From M30B19 sp041741535 (lineage in GTDB: Bacteria > Planctomycetota > Planctomycetia > Pirellulales > Pirellulaceae), in NCBI GenBank assembly GCA_041741535.1, contig JBGSJV010000113.1, forward strand, positions 47,691 through 111,690: 64,000 nt of DNA, written 5' to 3'. Both the position numbers and the translations under genes were made by a program. This document shows, piece by piece, positions 34,330 to 43,925 of the stretch. Every line of letters begins with the position of its first letter. The first letter of the stretch is position 1. Under the pieces are notes generated by a model that did not search any database, was not told where the DNA came from, and saw only the letters and a program-made list of their open reading frames with translations.

Positions 34330-36111
34330 ATGTCTTCTTCCGAAACAGTCTTGGGCAGGTTCGTCCGCCGGGTCGAAGCCAACTATCCTTTGCCCGAATT
34401 TTCGCGGCGAGCTTGGCCGGCATTGTTAGTTCCGGAAACGAAAACGCTTGCCTCAGAGTTCGATTGGTCGATGCTGTCGACGGCAATTGCAACGTGTCCG
34501 ACTTGGAGTGGATCATTTGTTCGCGCGGTCCAAGGTCGGGGACTGGGGGCCGCCAGGATTTCTGATACGACGACGGCAAGCCTCGCAACGCTGGATCCTC
34601 AAGTTGTGACTGGGTTGCTCTACGGGTTTGGACTGCCGGAGTTGTTGAAACCCGACTTGGGCTCCGGACCAGCAGCGAGATATTGGCCGCGGACCTTAAT
34701 TCGGGCGGTGGCCGTTCGGACTGTGATGCAGCGTTTGAATCGAGTCAACGACGACGGACTGTTTGTGGCGGCGATGGTTGCGGACGTTGGCGCGCTCGTG
34801 TTGCTTCGTGAATTGAAACAAACCTATCAGCAATTTATTGACGACGCCGAGAAACATGGACATGATCTCTATCAGATGGAACTGGAATCGCTTGGTTTCG
34901 ACCAACGGGTCTTGGCAGCGCGGTTGCTCGATCGTTGGTCGGTCGCCGAGAATGTCGTGCGGATCGTGGGGGAAGCCTCTGGAGTTGAGGTCGATGTTCC
35001 GTCGGTTGCCCAGGCTCAGCCGTTGAATTCCGATGATTGGCGCCGGTTCGCGTTTCAGGCAAGTGATTTGTTAAGTGAATTGTTTGTCGGTCGATTATCG
35101 ATCAAACGCAGCCAGGAACGAGTCACGCGTTTAACTCGCATTGCTCGACAGATTTTTCGTTGGGAACTTGCTGATCTGATAAGTTGGGCCGAGGAAGTCG
35201 TCGAACCGGCACGACATTTGGCCGAGTGTTTCGAAGTGGAGTTCGGCGAGCCGCAAAGTCCCACCGGTCGATTTGAAGAGGCGTGGAATGCCCTAGTCCA
35301 GGGTGAGCAACAGAAATCAACAGTTCTCGCGTCATCGCTCGTCGCAGCGAAATCTGCCGATCGGCCGGTCGCGACGAAGCAGGTCGCAGGTACCGAAGCG
35401 AGCTGGGCTCCCCTTTCTGGCGTGATGGGAGGTCCTAAGTCGGTAGGCCCTGCAGTTGTATTGCCGTCGAAGAGTGGGAGTGGGGCAATGAACTCGAGCG
35501 ATTGGATGGGAGGTTCGGGATTAAGTCTTGGGGCGAGTGAACGATCGACTGCCAGTCCCTTGTCCCGACAGGACGCTGCCAACCGTTCGGCAACCGCCGT
35601 TTTGCCGGAACCGGTTTCCACTTGGTTATCCGACCATTTGTTGAATGGCCAGGTTCAAAGTCTGATCGAAATTTGTCGGGCGCGACGGCAGTCTTTGAGC
35701 CTGAAGTTGGCTCAAATCGACCAATTTGAGTCGCTGCTGTTCGGCGGATCGATGGACGAAGTGTACCGAATCCAGCAGAGTCTACTCACAGGTTTCGAGC
35801 AAATGGTCAGTGGCGAGGGCGGGCGGGTCATCGAATTAGGCGACGATAAGTTTGGTTTTCTATTGCCAGGGTTGGATCGAACCGCCGCGAATCGGCTGGG
35901 GCAAGAGGTGTTGCGAGCGATTCGACAATGGTCGGGGAATCGCCAACAAACGGGCAAGATTGGCCTGACGATGAGCCTTGGTTGTGCTTCCAGTGACGTT
36001 CCCGCTCGAAATCTCAAGGCGGCGGCCTTGATTGAAGCGGCCGCTCGATGTTTGGAGAACGTGCAGCGGTCGGCTGGAAATGGACTTAAATCGATCGACA
36101 TCTACTATTGA
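34330..36111 (+). CDS. HDOD domain/degenerate GGDEF regulatory protein
   Basis: A 593-residue soluble protein. The N-terminal half (about 20-270) is an HDOD-type helical domain (MVADVGALVLLREL, LESLGFDQRVLAARLLDRW). A Gln/Ser-rich linker follows (about 330-440). The last 140 residues resemble a GGDEF domain (about 450-590), but the signature is GDDKF in place of GGDEF, so diguanylate cyclase activity is unlikely. Such proteins act in c-di-GMP or phosphorelay signalling as binding or scaffold components. ATG 34330 is taken; GTG 34324 is two codons upstream. A terminator follows it. Confidence 0.8.
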   Translation: MSSSETVLGRFVRRVEANYPLPEFSRRAWPALLVPETKTLASEFDWSMLSTAIATCPTWSGSFVRAVQGRGLGAARISDTTTASLATLDPQVVTGLLYGFGLPELLKPDLGSGPAARYWPRTLIRAVAVRTVMQRLNRVNDDGLFVAAMVADVGALVLLRELKQTYQQFIDDAEKHGHDLYQMELESLGFDQRVLAARLLDRWSVAENVVRIVGEASGVEVDVPSVAQAQPLNSDDWRRFAFQASDLLSELFVGRLSIKRSQERVTRLTRIARQIFRWELADLISWAEEVVEPARHLAECFEVEFGEPQSPTGRFEEAWNALVQGEQQKSTVLASSLVAAKSADRPVATKQVAGTEASWAPLSGVMGGPKSVGPAVVLPSKSGSGAMNSSDWMGGSGLSLGASERSTASPLSRQDAANRSATAVLPEPVSTWLSDHLLNGQVQSLIEICRARRQSLSLKLAQIDQFESLLFGGSMDEVYRIQQSLLTGFEQMVSGEGGRVIELGDDKFGFLLPGLDRTAANRLGQEVLRAIRQWSGNRQQTGKIGLTMSLGCASSDVPARNLKAAALIEAAARCLENVQRSAGNGLKSIDIYY

Positions 36112-36181
36112 GCTTCGGCGAGTCTTTGAGCCCATTGAGGTTTGTACCGACTCGAATAGAATGAAGCTGTGCACGCGCGGG

Positions 36182-36221
36182 GGTGAGCCGTTGGGATTTT
36201 CCTTCCCCAAACACCTTTTTT
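36182..36221 (+). terminator. Rho-independent terminator after HDOD gene
   Basis: Outer stem GGTG (36182-36185) with CACC (36212-36215) and inner stem TTGGG with CCCAA, followed by TTTTTT at 36216-36221. It begins about 70 bases after the HDOD-gene stop. Confidence 0.65.
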
Positions 36222-36270
36222 CGTGTTCGCCAAAGGGGTAAACGTGTTCGCCGAGGGGGCGTGTTCGCCA
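36222..36270. repeat. Three direct repeats CGTGTTCGCC in the metK leader
   Basis: CGTGTTCGCC occurs at 36222, 36243 and 36260 (spacing 21 and 17), each followed by a purine and G-rich run. They lie 70-120 bases before the metK start. They could be an operator or part of a leader RNA. Confidence 0.7.
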
Positions 36271-36341
36271 AGGCGGCTTGATGCCAGTTTTCGGCCTAAT
36301 ATTAACTAAACGGGCACCTAACAAACAGGAGTTGCTCCACC

Positions 36342-37514
36342 GTGAGTTCAGGCAAGTATTTGTTCACAAGTGAATCCGTCAGCATGGGTCACCCCGATAA
36401 GCTGGCTGATCAAATTTCGGATAGCGTTTTGGACGCCTTTTTGGCCCTGGACCCCAAGAGCCGTGTGGCCTGTGAAACGTTGGTTACCACGGGTTTGGTG
36501 GTGGTTGCCGGTGAAATTACCAGCAAGGGAGTGATCGACTTCCAACAAGTGGTCCGGGACGCCGTTTGCCGTGCGGGATACACCGATGATGCCATGGGCA
36601 TCAATGGCAAGACGTGCGCCGTGATGGTCACGATCGATAAGCAAAGCCCAGATATTGCTCAGGGCGTCAATGATGACGCGGCGGCGGGCAAAGAAACGGG
36701 AGCTGGCGATCAAGGCCTGATGTTCGGTTTTGCCTGTGACGAAACGCCTGAATTGATGCCATTGCCGATTATCTTGTCCCACAAGATTTTGGATCGCTTG
36801 GCGTTGGCTCGGCAAAAAGGCGAAGTCAATTGGCTGCGGCCTGACAGCAAGAGCCAAGTCACTATCGAATACGATGGCGTGACGCCCGTTCGAATCGACA
36901 CCGTCGTGGTCTCGACCCAACACGGTCCCGATGTCTCGCAGGAAGAGATCAAGAAGTTCGTTATCGAGAAGATCATCAAGCCGTTGTTACCTGCCGAGTT
37001 GGTAACCGGTGAGATCAAGTACCACATCAATCCGACCGGGAAGTTTGTGGTCGGTGGACCGCACGGCGATTGCGGTTTGACTGGTCGCAAGATCATTGTC
37101 GACACCTACGGTGGTTGGGGTCGGCATGGTGGTGGTGCGTTCAGTGGCAAGGACCCCACAAAGGTCGATCGCAGCGCGGCCTACATGGCTCGTCACGTCG
37201 CCAAGAACATTGTCGCGTCGGGATTGGCCAGTCGCTGTGAAGTTCAGTTGGCGTATGCGATTGGCGTTAGCCAACCGGTCAGCGTCCATGTGGACACTCA
37301 AGGGACAGGCAAGATTGACGACGCCGCGATTTGCGGATTGGTCAAAGAGGTCTTCCCTTTGAGCCCTGGCGGGATCATTCGTTACTTGGATTTGTTGCGT
37401 CCGATCTATGCTCCGACGGCAGTTGGTGGCCACTTCGGGCGAGACATTTTCCCTTGGGAATCGACCGCCAAAGCGGCTGAGTTGTCCGAAAAGGCTGGAG
37501 CGCTGACCGCGTAG
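36342..37514 (+). CDS. metK: S-adenosylmethionine synthetase
   Basis: A 390-residue cytosolic enzyme making S-adenosylmethionine from methionine and ATP. All family landmarks are present: FTSESVSMGHPDKLADQISD, GAGDQGLMFGFACDE, KSQVTIEYDG, FVVGGPHGDCGLTGRK, and GGGAFSGKDPTKVDRSAAY with ARHVAKNIVASG. GTG 36342 follows CAGGAG by about 10 bases. It is single-copy here and ends in a clear terminator. The 5' leader carries three direct repeats but no SAM riboswitch class I recognise. Confidence 0.97.
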   Translation: MSSGKYLFTSESVSMGHPDKLADQISDSVLDAFLALDPKSRVACETLVTTGLVVVAGEITSKGVIDFQQVVRDAVCRAGYTDDAMGINGKTCAVMVTIDKQSPDIAQGVNDDAAAGKETGAGDQGLMFGFACDETPELMPLPIILSHKILDRLALARQKGEVNWLRPDSKSQVTIEYDGVTPVRIDTVVVSTQHGPDVSQEEIKKFVIEKIIKPLLPAELVTGEIKYHINPTGKFVVGGPHGDCGLTGRKIIVDTYGGWGRHGGGAFSGKDPTKVDRSAAYMARHVAKNIVASGLASRCEVQLAYAIGVSQPVSVHVDTQGTGKIDDAAICGLVKEVFPLSPGGIIRYLDLLRPIYAPTAVGGHFGRDIFPWESTAKAAELSEKAGALTA

Positions 37515-37866
37515 TCTGCTGTTGGACAGACGGTAGTTTGAAAATAACAAACGGCATCGCAAGAAATTGTGGTGCCGTTTTTTTGTTGGAGTGGGACTTC
37601 GGTTTAGAAGCCTGTTGTGGTTGCCGTCCGTTTACGAGCGTATAAACGAGGTTGGATGAAGTGTCGAGAGAGCAGCCTAGTTGACTGCCTGCGGATGACA
37701 AGGCCGTACTGCGGATGACAGGGACTGAGGGATTGAATGCCTACGCGTTTAACAGCGTTTAACACGGCGGATGGGTAATGCCATTGGTGCGGTGTCAGGC
37801 CCAAGATAACGTGACAATTCGCCGTCGTTTTTTCATCCGCAGCCCGGCTTTGCCATCCGCAGGCAA
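37515..37866. other. 352-base intergenic stretch: metK terminator and dispersed repeats
   Basis: Holds the metK terminator (37548-37584). It then has CTGCGGATGACA twice (37687-37725) and TCATCCGCAGCCCGGCTTTG followed by CCATCCGCAG (37836-37865), relatives of the 45-bp repeat at 16.5 kb. No gene. Confidence 0.7.
37548..37584 (+). terminator. Rho-independent terminator of metK
   Basis: An 8-bp stem AAACGGCA/TGCCGTTT with a 16-base loop is followed by seven T (37578-37584), about 35 bases after the metK stop. Confidence 0.88.
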
Positions 37867-38649
37867 TCAACGCTGTGATCGCGACGGTCGCAACGATGCG
37901 AAGCCAATTGCCAAAAGGCCAACCAAGAAAACAGATGATGGTTCGGGAACGGCCTGAGGGGTAAACTTTAGGCGAAAATTATCCAGGCCAAACACATCAC
38001 GAGTATCTGTACCCGAGCTGCTGAGCCCGGTTGCAACAATTTGAATGTACTTCGCTTCGGTCGAGTTGCTAAATGCATCACCAAACGCCAAGTTTCGCAG
38101 TTCGATTTTGCCAGCCGCTGTTGGAGTAAATGTCGAAATCGTTGTGAACGTGGTAATACTCGAATGCGTCGCCCAACGAATCGTCCAAGTAGTGTTGCGA
38201 TTGTTCTTTTGCAATACCCAAAAATCCAAGTCGAGTTTGAAGTCTGACTTCTCGATCGTGTTATCAAATGAAAACGCAAAGCTAGGCGTTGTAATACCCG
38301 AAGATGTGCCTTGTCGGACGGCAATCAACCGATCCGGATTGACACTAGAATCACTCGCAGTTGGCGAAGCGGAGTTGCGAAAATCCGATGCTGTATCTGT
38401 CCAGCCGACGTGGCTGAAAGTCGTCCCTGAACCACGCAAATTACGACTTATTCCCCAAGGAGCAGCCGTCGAATTGGCAACTTGCGAGAGCGAAACGCCA
38501 GTCGGCAATCCGCTCCCGATACCATTGAAATTCTGGAAATATTCCGAGCCACTAAGAGTAATACCGGCGGTTGCTGAACTGCTGCTAACGAATGAAGAAA
38601 CAAACGAAAAAATAACAGCGGCAAATACGCACTTTGTGGAGCGAATCAT
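37867..38649 (-). CDS. PEP-CTERM sorting-domain protein
   Basis: A 260-residue secreted protein with a Ser/Ala-rich signal peptide (about 1-30, ending ATAG). It has a Gly/Ser/Thr/Asn-rich beta body, ending with VPEPSS, a hydrophobic helix (VFLVGLLAIGFASL) and Arg residues, the PEP-CTERM sorting signal. ATG 38649 is preferred to a TTG at 38670. Like the giant protein at 23.7 kb it needs an exosortase system not in the window. Function of the body unknown. Confidence 0.88.
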   Translation of the reverse strand: MIRSTKCVFAAVIFSFVSSFVSSSSATAGITLSGSEYFQNFNGIGSGLPTGVSLSQVANSTAAPWGISRNLRGSGTTFSHVGWTDTASDFRNSASPTASDSSVNPDRLIAVRQGTSSGITTPSFAFSFDNTIEKSDFKLDLDFWVLQKNNRNTTWTIRWATHSSITTFTTISTFTPTAAGKIELRNLAFGDAFSNSTEAKYIQIVATGLSSSGTDTRDVFGLDNFRLKFTPQAVPEPSSVFLVGLLAIGFASLRPSRSQR

Positions 38650-39034
38650 GGGGCGAACCGTCAATTTCAAGTTGTCGAATCATGTTGCAAGCTAAAATGG
38701 CCAATGGAGCGATATCCAATGGTCCAACTTCGCCGGGTTTCGCCGTTGCAGTTTACCGTTCAAAAATACCGGACCGCAAGGCTCTAAAAAATTACCCACA
38801 ATCCATTAATTGTGCAACGGCCGTTCGTACCTTCTGGCCTATTTTGTCGCTAGAAATTATCGACCCGTGCTGTCAAACATTTGTTTGCAACTACCTGTGA
38901 CCGAAACGTCCATAAAAAAACGTCGAACAAAAAGAAGATGTGGTGCCACTCATTTGTGCATATCGCCTAGCATCGCGTCGCTGAGCGATTTGGAAGTGAG
39001 AGTGGTCCTTTGTTGAAGGTTGAAGGGTGTGTCG
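38650..39034. other. 385-base intergenic stretch
   Basis: Upstream region of the PEP-CTERM gene and downstream of the DUF3667 gene, both on the minus strand. Contains AT-rich sequence (ACGTCCATAAAAAAACG near 38907), but no hairpin-plus-T terminator or clear promoter was identified. Confidence 0.5.
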
Positions 39035-39862
39035 TTAAACACGAAGCTGAAGCGAAACCAAATAGACGGCCCAGCTCCCAATAAACAACAGTGCGATACT
39101 CGCGAAGAAGCATCCCATCGCGAAAACCATGGCCAATAGCGTCAAGAAGCGGTGTCCGATTCCGTTTGGGAAAAATCCTTGGTGGGCCCAACAGACCATT
39201 CCGATGTAAAATCCTTGGGCTGTAATGATCTGAGCGAGCTCGCCGAAACGCGAAAAGATTGGCGTTGAAATCGCGGTTACCACCAAGCAATGCCCAACCA
39301 CGTACAGGGCGAAGACCAGGACCTCGGCCAAGTGATAGTTCGTACGGCGATGCACCAGCCATAAGGCAAGTCCTAGCGGGACGACAAACGCAAAGAGAGC
39401 CAAATACGTATAGGCTTGAACGATGACGCTCAGGTAGATCTCGGCCATGGCGGTCGCGGTGTCGCCTCCGACGATTTTGTCCATTCGTTCGAACATGGCA
39501 GCTTGCGCGGGTGTTTGCCGTCCTTTATTGATTGCCTCACTGACGGATTCTCGGATGATTGGAGCCGAAAACCACAGGGATGCAAGTTGCAAAGACGCGC
39601 CGATTAAGAAATAACTGACCGGATTGAAGTAGAGTTGCCGTTTACCGCGAACGTAGCTGAAGCAAACTTGACCAGGCCGACGGAACAAACACAGAAACGT
39701 CAGCCACAGGCCGCGATCCAGGCTGAAAATCTTGCTCGGCAATTCGCGCAGGATTTCCCCGAGCGATAGTCGCCGACGGATCTCTTTTTGCCCGCAGTTG
39801 TGGCAATAGGGGCCGTTAAGCTCCGTTTGGCAATTTAGACAACGGCATTCAGGGGAATTCAT
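39035..39862 (-). CDS. DUF3667-like zinc-ribbon membrane protein
   Basis: A 275-residue membrane protein. The N-terminus has a zinc-ribbon-like CxxC...CxxCGQ (CLNCQTELNGPYCHNCGQKE), then LFRRPGQVCFSYVRGKRQLYFNPVSY, a DUF3667 hallmark. The rest has about five TM helices: 69-90, 127-150, 160-180, 195-215 and 235-262. Function unknown; typical DUF3667 members are inner-membrane proteins. ATG 39862 is preferred to an upstream start at 39928. Confidence 0.85.
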   Translation of the reverse strand: MNSPECRCLNCQTELNGPYCHNCGQKEIRRRLSLGEILRELPSKIFSLDRGLWLTFLCLFRRPGQVCFSYVRGKRQLYFNPVSYFLIGASLQLASLWFSAPIIRESVSEAINKGRQTPAQAAMFERMDKIVGGDTATAMAEIYLSVIVQAYTYLALFAFVVPLGLALWLVHRRTNYHLAEVLVFALYVVGHCLVVTAISTPIFSRFGELAQIITAQGFYIGMVCWAHQGFFPNGIGHRFLTLLAMVFAMGCFFASIALLFIGSWAVYLVSLQLRV

Positions 39863-40241
39863 GATGAAACTGGCTAGGTCGGTTTGGTTGGGATGAGCCG
39901 GCGAATCGTGCCCGAGGACGCTAACCAATTGGCCTCGGCCCCAATTCGGAGTATTTCTCGCGGGAGTTCATCTGGCCACTTATGTTACCAGCCGAGTCAC
40001 GAGTTCGCGCCAGTTTTATTCGAGAAATTCACAGGTTACTTTCTGAAAAGACTTTCCAAGGGGGCGGCGGTCGCTTAGAATAGGGCCGGTTTCACTGCTG
40101 TGAATCGGCCTTGTCTTCGTGTTTGTGGTCACTCGTTGAAGTGTTGCTGGGCGTTGACGATTGTTCGAAGCCAGTGGTGAGACTGGTGGTTGCTTGGCCA
40201 CCCCTTCCTCCATTCCAACTTTTCCATTCGACCGAACCATC
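39863..40241. other. 379-base divergent intergenic region
   Basis: Between DUF3667 (minus) and coaE (plus). The coaE side continues as an open frame to 40161, but the protein begins at ATG 40242. No clear promoter pair or hairpin was seen. Confidence 0.5.
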
Positions 40242-40859
40242 ATGAAGCTGATTGGAATCGTTGGCGGGATTGCCAGCGGCAAGAGCTTTGTCAGTCGCGC
40301 TTTTCAGGACTTAGGAGCGAAGTGGATCAATGCGGACGCGTTGGTCCATGTAGTTTATCGCGAGTCGGCGATCATTCAAACCTTGTGCCAGCGTTGGGGT
40401 CCAGGTGTCCTTGACGAACAGGGGCAGGTGGATCGCACACAACTTGCCGCCCGAGTGTTTGCTCCCACCATGGAAGCCCAAATGGAACTCGAATGGCTCG
40501 AGTCTTTGGTTCATCCGTTGGTCAAGGACCAAATCCTGCGACAGTTAGACGAGTGGCGAAACGATCCAACCGTCGAAGTCGTCGTGTTGGATGCACCGGT
40601 CCTGCTGAAAGCTGGTTGGGACAAACTTTGTGACGAGTTGGTGTTTGTCGATGCTAGCGAATCGCAGCGTTGGGAGCGGGTTCAAGCACGAGGATGGACT
40701 TGGGAGCAGTGGCAGCAACGGGAGTCCCAGCAGACACCTTTGTTGGAGAAGTTGGCTCGCTCGACGCGAACAATTGATAACAATGGCTCGCCCGAGTCCA
40801 CGCGAATCCAGGTCCAACAGATTTGGCTTGCTTTGACGCGCAAGCCCTGCCTCCGTTGA
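40242..40859 (+). CDS. coaE: Dephospho-CoA kinase
   Basis: A 205-residue enzyme catalysing the last step of CoA synthesis, ATP-dependent phosphorylation of dephospho-CoA. It has the P-loop GIASGKS at about 9-15, the INADALVHVVY region, RVFAPTMEAQ, LESLVHPLV and VVLDAPVLLKAG. Family length is about 200. Start ATG 40242 is favoured because the protein opens MKLIGIVGG; the longer frame to 40161 is not conserved-looking. It is followed after 155 bases by rho. Confidence 0.95.
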   Translation: MKLIGIVGGIASGKSFVSRAFQDLGAKWINADALVHVVYRESAIIQTLCQRWGPGVLDEQGQVDRTQLAARVFAPTMEAQMELEWLESLVHPLVKDQILRQLDEWRNDPTVEVVVLDAPVLLKAGWDKLCDELVFVDASESQRWERVQARGWTWEQWQQRESQQTPLLEKLARSTRTIDNNGSPESTRIQVQQIWLALTRKPCLR

Positions 40860-40870
40860 AAGTTTCCTAA

Positions 40871-40897
40871 GTAGCATCCGTCGCCAGACGGTGAACG
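40871..40897. repeat. REP-like palindrome (also near 2300, 43835, 50679, 50721)
   Basis: CCGTC-GCCA-GACGG palindrome preceded by GTAGCAT. Related short palindromes with GTAGCTA/GTAGCTG and CGC..GCG or CGTC..GACG arms occur at 2301-2325, 43835-43861, 50679-50703 and 50721-50749. Confidence 0.6.
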
Positions 40898-41014
40898 AAA
40901 GAAATCTCGTTCTAAGACAAAACTCCCGCCGCGTATCGCTCGTTGTGTCGAATTCGTTTGCCACGACCACCAACCTACTCCCCTCCCTTATTCGCTTGCA
41001 CAAGGCAGACAGCG

Positions 41015-42721
41015 ATGTCGACTTCCGACGATTACTCATCCGACTCCGAGCCCGAAGCACGCGGCTCGGAAGGAACTCCTCAAATTCCTGGACCTGGCCC
41101 GCGACCGACCAGTGCTAATTCGGACTCACGGGTCTCCGGATCGCGTCCGATCGGGAATCGGTCCAATTTGGGCCGTTCCACGCCTCCGACCGGACAGAGT
41201 CCGCATTTTCAGCGTCCAAATAATCAGCGACATCGGAGTGATCGCTCCAATGATTCTCGTCGATCGGTCAATGACAGCGAGCGGCGAAATGGTCGTGGCT
41301 ACCGGGGGCCGGCCAGTCATTTGCCGGAGGCCGCCAATCGTCGGTTGTCGGAAATTGAAGCGGCCGGTGAGCCGTTATCGTTGTCGGAACGCATCAGCAT
41401 CGAAGGCGATCGAGCCAAAGCGGCGGACCGTGTGTCGCAGCCCAACGATGGAGTCGCGATTGCAGAATTGCATTTGCTGAATACTGAAGAACTGAAAGAA
41501 GTTGCCTTACGCGAGCAAGTGGAGCGGGTGGAAGAGTCCAACCGTCAACAGCTCATTTATCAGATCATGAAACGTCGCTTGAAGGCACGTGGTTTGATTT
41601 ACGGCGAGGGCACACTGGAGGTCTTGCCGGACGGGTTCGGATTCTTGCGGAGTGCCAAACATCACTACCAGAGTAGTCCCGACGATATCTACGTATCGCC
41701 CAGTCAGATTCGCAAGTTTGGTCTGCGCGACGGCATGATGGTGGCGGGCCAGATTCGTCCGCCGAAGGAAAACGAAGGTTATTTCGCGTTACTGCGTGTG
41801 GACGCCATCAACTATCGTGATCCGAAGGCCGGTGCTCAGGTCAAACGCTTTGATGAATTGACGCCGGTTCATCCGAATGCGCGGATTCACTTGGAACATG
41901 ATCCCCACGACATGGCGACTCGGTTGATCGACATGATGTGTCCGTTGGGGTTTGGTCAACGCGGGTTGATCGTTAGCCCCCCGCGAGCGGGCAAAACCAT
42001 GTTGCTCCAAAAAATGGCCATGGCGATTCAGAAGAACTTTCCGGAAGTTCACGTGATCATCTTGCTGATCGATGAGCGACCAGAAGAAGTGACCGACATG
42101 AAACGCAACGCCGTGATTAGCGGCCAATGCGAAGTTATTAGCAGCACGTTTGACGAGACGCCGACGCGGCATATCCAAGTGGCCGAGATGGTCGCCACGA
42201 AGGCCAAGCGATTGGTCGAGTGCGGCTTGGATGTGGTGGTCTTGATGGACTCCATCACTCGTTTGGCCCGCGCGTACAATGCCTCGTTGCCGCAAGGTGG
42301 CAAGACCATGAGTGGCGGCTTGGACGCGTCGGCGATGCAAGAGCCCAAAGCGTTTTTTGGATCGGCTCGCAAGGTTGAAGAGGGAGGGTCGCTGACGATT
42401 GTCGCCACCGCCTTGATCGATACGGGCAGCAGGATGGACGATGTGATCTTCGAGGAGTTCAAAGGAACCGGGAACATGGAGATCGTGCTGGATCGAGGAT
42501 TGGCGGATCGGCGGATTTTGCCCGCGATTGATTTGAATGCTAGTGGCACTCGGCGAGAGGAGCGATTGCTCGCTGCCGAGGAGTATCGCCGGATCAATGC
42601 GGTTCGACGGGTTTTGGCAGATCTCAGCCCAGCCGATGCGCTCGAGAATTTGTTGAAGAAATTGTCGAAGACGAAGTCCAACGCGGAATTCCTGATGGGC
42701 ATTAATCCAGAACGCATGTAA
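41015..42721 (+). CDS. rho: Transcription termination factor Rho
   Basis: A 568-residue hexameric RNA helicase that terminates transcription. The ATPase core starts after residue about 270 with Walker A PPRAGKTMLL and continues through LLIDERPEEVTDM (Walker B), GGLDASAMQEPKAFFG (Q/R-loop region) and DRGLADRRILPAIDLNASGTRREE. The N-terminus is preceded by a 120-residue Ser/Arg/Asn-rich acidic-basic tail of low complexity, typical of planctomycete and some actinobacterial Rho proteins. RNA-binding KRRLKARGLIYGEGTLEVLPDGFGFL is intact. ATG 41015 is chosen. ribH follows 20 bases after the stop. Confidence 0.97.
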   Translation: MSTSDDYSSDSEPEARGSEGTPQIPGPGPRPTSANSDSRVSGSRPIGNRSNLGRSTPPTGQSPHFQRPNNQRHRSDRSNDSRRSVNDSERRNGRGYRGPASHLPEAANRRLSEIEAAGEPLSLSERISIEGDRAKAADRVSQPNDGVAIAELHLLNTEELKEVALREQVERVEESNRQQLIYQIMKRRLKARGLIYGEGTLEVLPDGFGFLRSAKHHYQSSPDDIYVSPSQIRKFGLRDGMMVAGQIRPPKENEGYFALLRVDAINYRDPKAGAQVKRFDELTPVHPNARIHLEHDPHDMATRLIDMMCPLGFGQRGLIVSPPRAGKTMLLQKMAMAIQKNFPEVHVIILLIDERPEEVTDMKRNAVISGQCEVISSTFDETPTRHIQVAEMVATKAKRLVECGLDVVVLMDSITRLARAYNASLPQGGKTMSGGLDASAMQEPKAFFGSARKVEEGGSLTIVATALIDTGSRMDDVIFEEFKGTGNMEIVLDRGLADRRILPAIDLNASGTRREERLLAAEEYRRINAVRRVLADLSPADALENLLKKLSKTKSNAEFLMGINPERM

Positions 42722-42741
42722 TCGCGAGTCGTTATTTAGGA

Positions 42742-43260
42742 ATGCGAACGGTGGTACAAACCTTGGATGGTCGTAGTTTTAGCTTGGCAGATTGCCGGGT
42801 GGCGGTTGTGGTCGCGGAGTATAATCCGCACATCACGGAGTCTTTATCGCGAGCCGCGCTCGAGACGCTGCTTGCCGGTGGTGTGGCCTCGGATCATATT
42901 GTGGTCGTGAAGGTCCCAGGCGCGTGGGAATTGCCGCAAGCAGCGCAGCCATTAGCGGCGTCAGGGCAATTGGCGGCAATTATCTGTTTGGGTGCGGTTA
43001 TCAAAGGCGAAACGACTCACGATCAACATTTGAATCGAGCGATCTCGATGCGATTGTGTGAAATGTCGAGTCAATACGATTTGCCAATTGCCATGGGGGT
43101 CTTGATGTGCAACGACGTCGAACAAGCTCTGCAGCGAAGCGGTGGCGTGATGGGTAACAAGGGCGAGGAGGCTGCGGCGGCCGCGTTGCAAATGATCCGA
43201 AACCAAATGGCGATTCGAGCGTGGGCTCGATCGCAAAGTGCCTTTGGATTAGGAACCTAA
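42742..43260 (+). CDS. ribH: 6,7-dimethyl-8-ribityllumazine synthase
   Basis: A 172-residue riboflavin enzyme with the signature GAVIKGETTHDQH and PGAWELPQAAQ. It condenses 5-amino-6-ribitylaminouracil with dihydroxybutanone phosphate. Short spacing to rho (20 bases) and nusB (4 bases) shows one transcription unit. Start ATG 42742; the ribosome-binding site is weak. Confidence 0.96.
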   Translation: MRTVVQTLDGRSFSLADCRVAVVVAEYNPHITESLSRAALETLLAGGVASDHIVVVKVPGAWELPQAAQPLAASGQLAAIICLGAVIKGETTHDQHLNRAISMRLCEMSSQYDLPIAMGVLMCNDVEQALQRSGGVMGNKGEEAAAAALQMIRNQMAIRAWARSQSAFGLGT

Positions 43261-43264
43261 GCAA

Positions 43265-43789
43265 ATGTCACGACGAAGTCTCGCGCGGCAAGCGGCTGTG
43301 CAAGTTCTCTATCAAGACGAATTCAACCCGCAGCGATCACGCGAATTGGATCGCCAATATATATTAACCCAGGTCGAAGCCGATCCGACATTAAGTGACT
43401 TTGCTTGGTGGTTGATCGACGGAACTCGGCAACGCAAGGATGAATTGGACCCGGAAATCGAAGCGGCTGCGGAACATTGGAGTGTATATCGCATGTCGGC
43501 GGTGGATCGCAGTTTGATTCGCATGGCTGCGTTTGAGTGTCGTTCCGGTAGTACGCCTAAACCTGTTGCGATCGATGAAGCGATTCGATTGGCCAAACGG
43601 TTTGGCGGTAAAGAATCGCCGGCGTTTGTTAACGGCGTGTTGGATCGTCTGCTGTCGGACGAAGCATTGCCTCGACTGAAAGACAATGCCGCGTCAGCCG
43701 TAAATAACTCTCCTGACGAAGCTGCCGATGCGTCGGTGAAGGTCTCTGCGGGACTTCGACGCTTTATCAAACGCGGTACCGCGCAGTAA
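43265..43789 (+). CDS. nusB: Transcription antitermination factor NusB
   Basis: A 174-residue all-helical protein: RRSLARQAAVQVLYQDEF at the N-terminus, SVYRMSAVDRSLIRMAAFE, KPVAIDEAIRLAKRFGGKESPAFVNGVLD. It binds boxA RNA with NusE in rRNA antitermination. A roughly 40-residue acidic C-terminal extension (NSPDEAADASV) is longer than in E. coli. Starts four bases after ribH, in the common ribH-nusB pair. Confidence 0.96.
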   Translation: MSRRSLARQAAVQVLYQDEFNPQRSRELDRQYILTQVEADPTLSDFAWWLIDGTRQRKDELDPEIEAAAEHWSVYRMSAVDRSLIRMAAFECRSGSTPKPVAIDEAIRLAKRFGGKESPAFVNGVLDRLLSDEALPRLKDNAASAVNNSPDEAADASVKVSAGLRRFIKRGTAQ

Positions 43790-43925
43790 TTAATGCTCCA
43801 ACAAGATCGGCGATTCGCCAACTTCACCGCATTGTAGCTGCGCTCGTCAGAGCGCGGTTGCGATCGGTCGCGCCATCAAGCTCTTGCGAGCGTTGCGGGT
43901 CCGATTATTTTGCGGCGATTGGAAT

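Noticed and set aside
36112..36341. SAM riboswitch in the metK leader
   Set aside because: No known SAM class motif recognised; only a terminator and three direct repeats.
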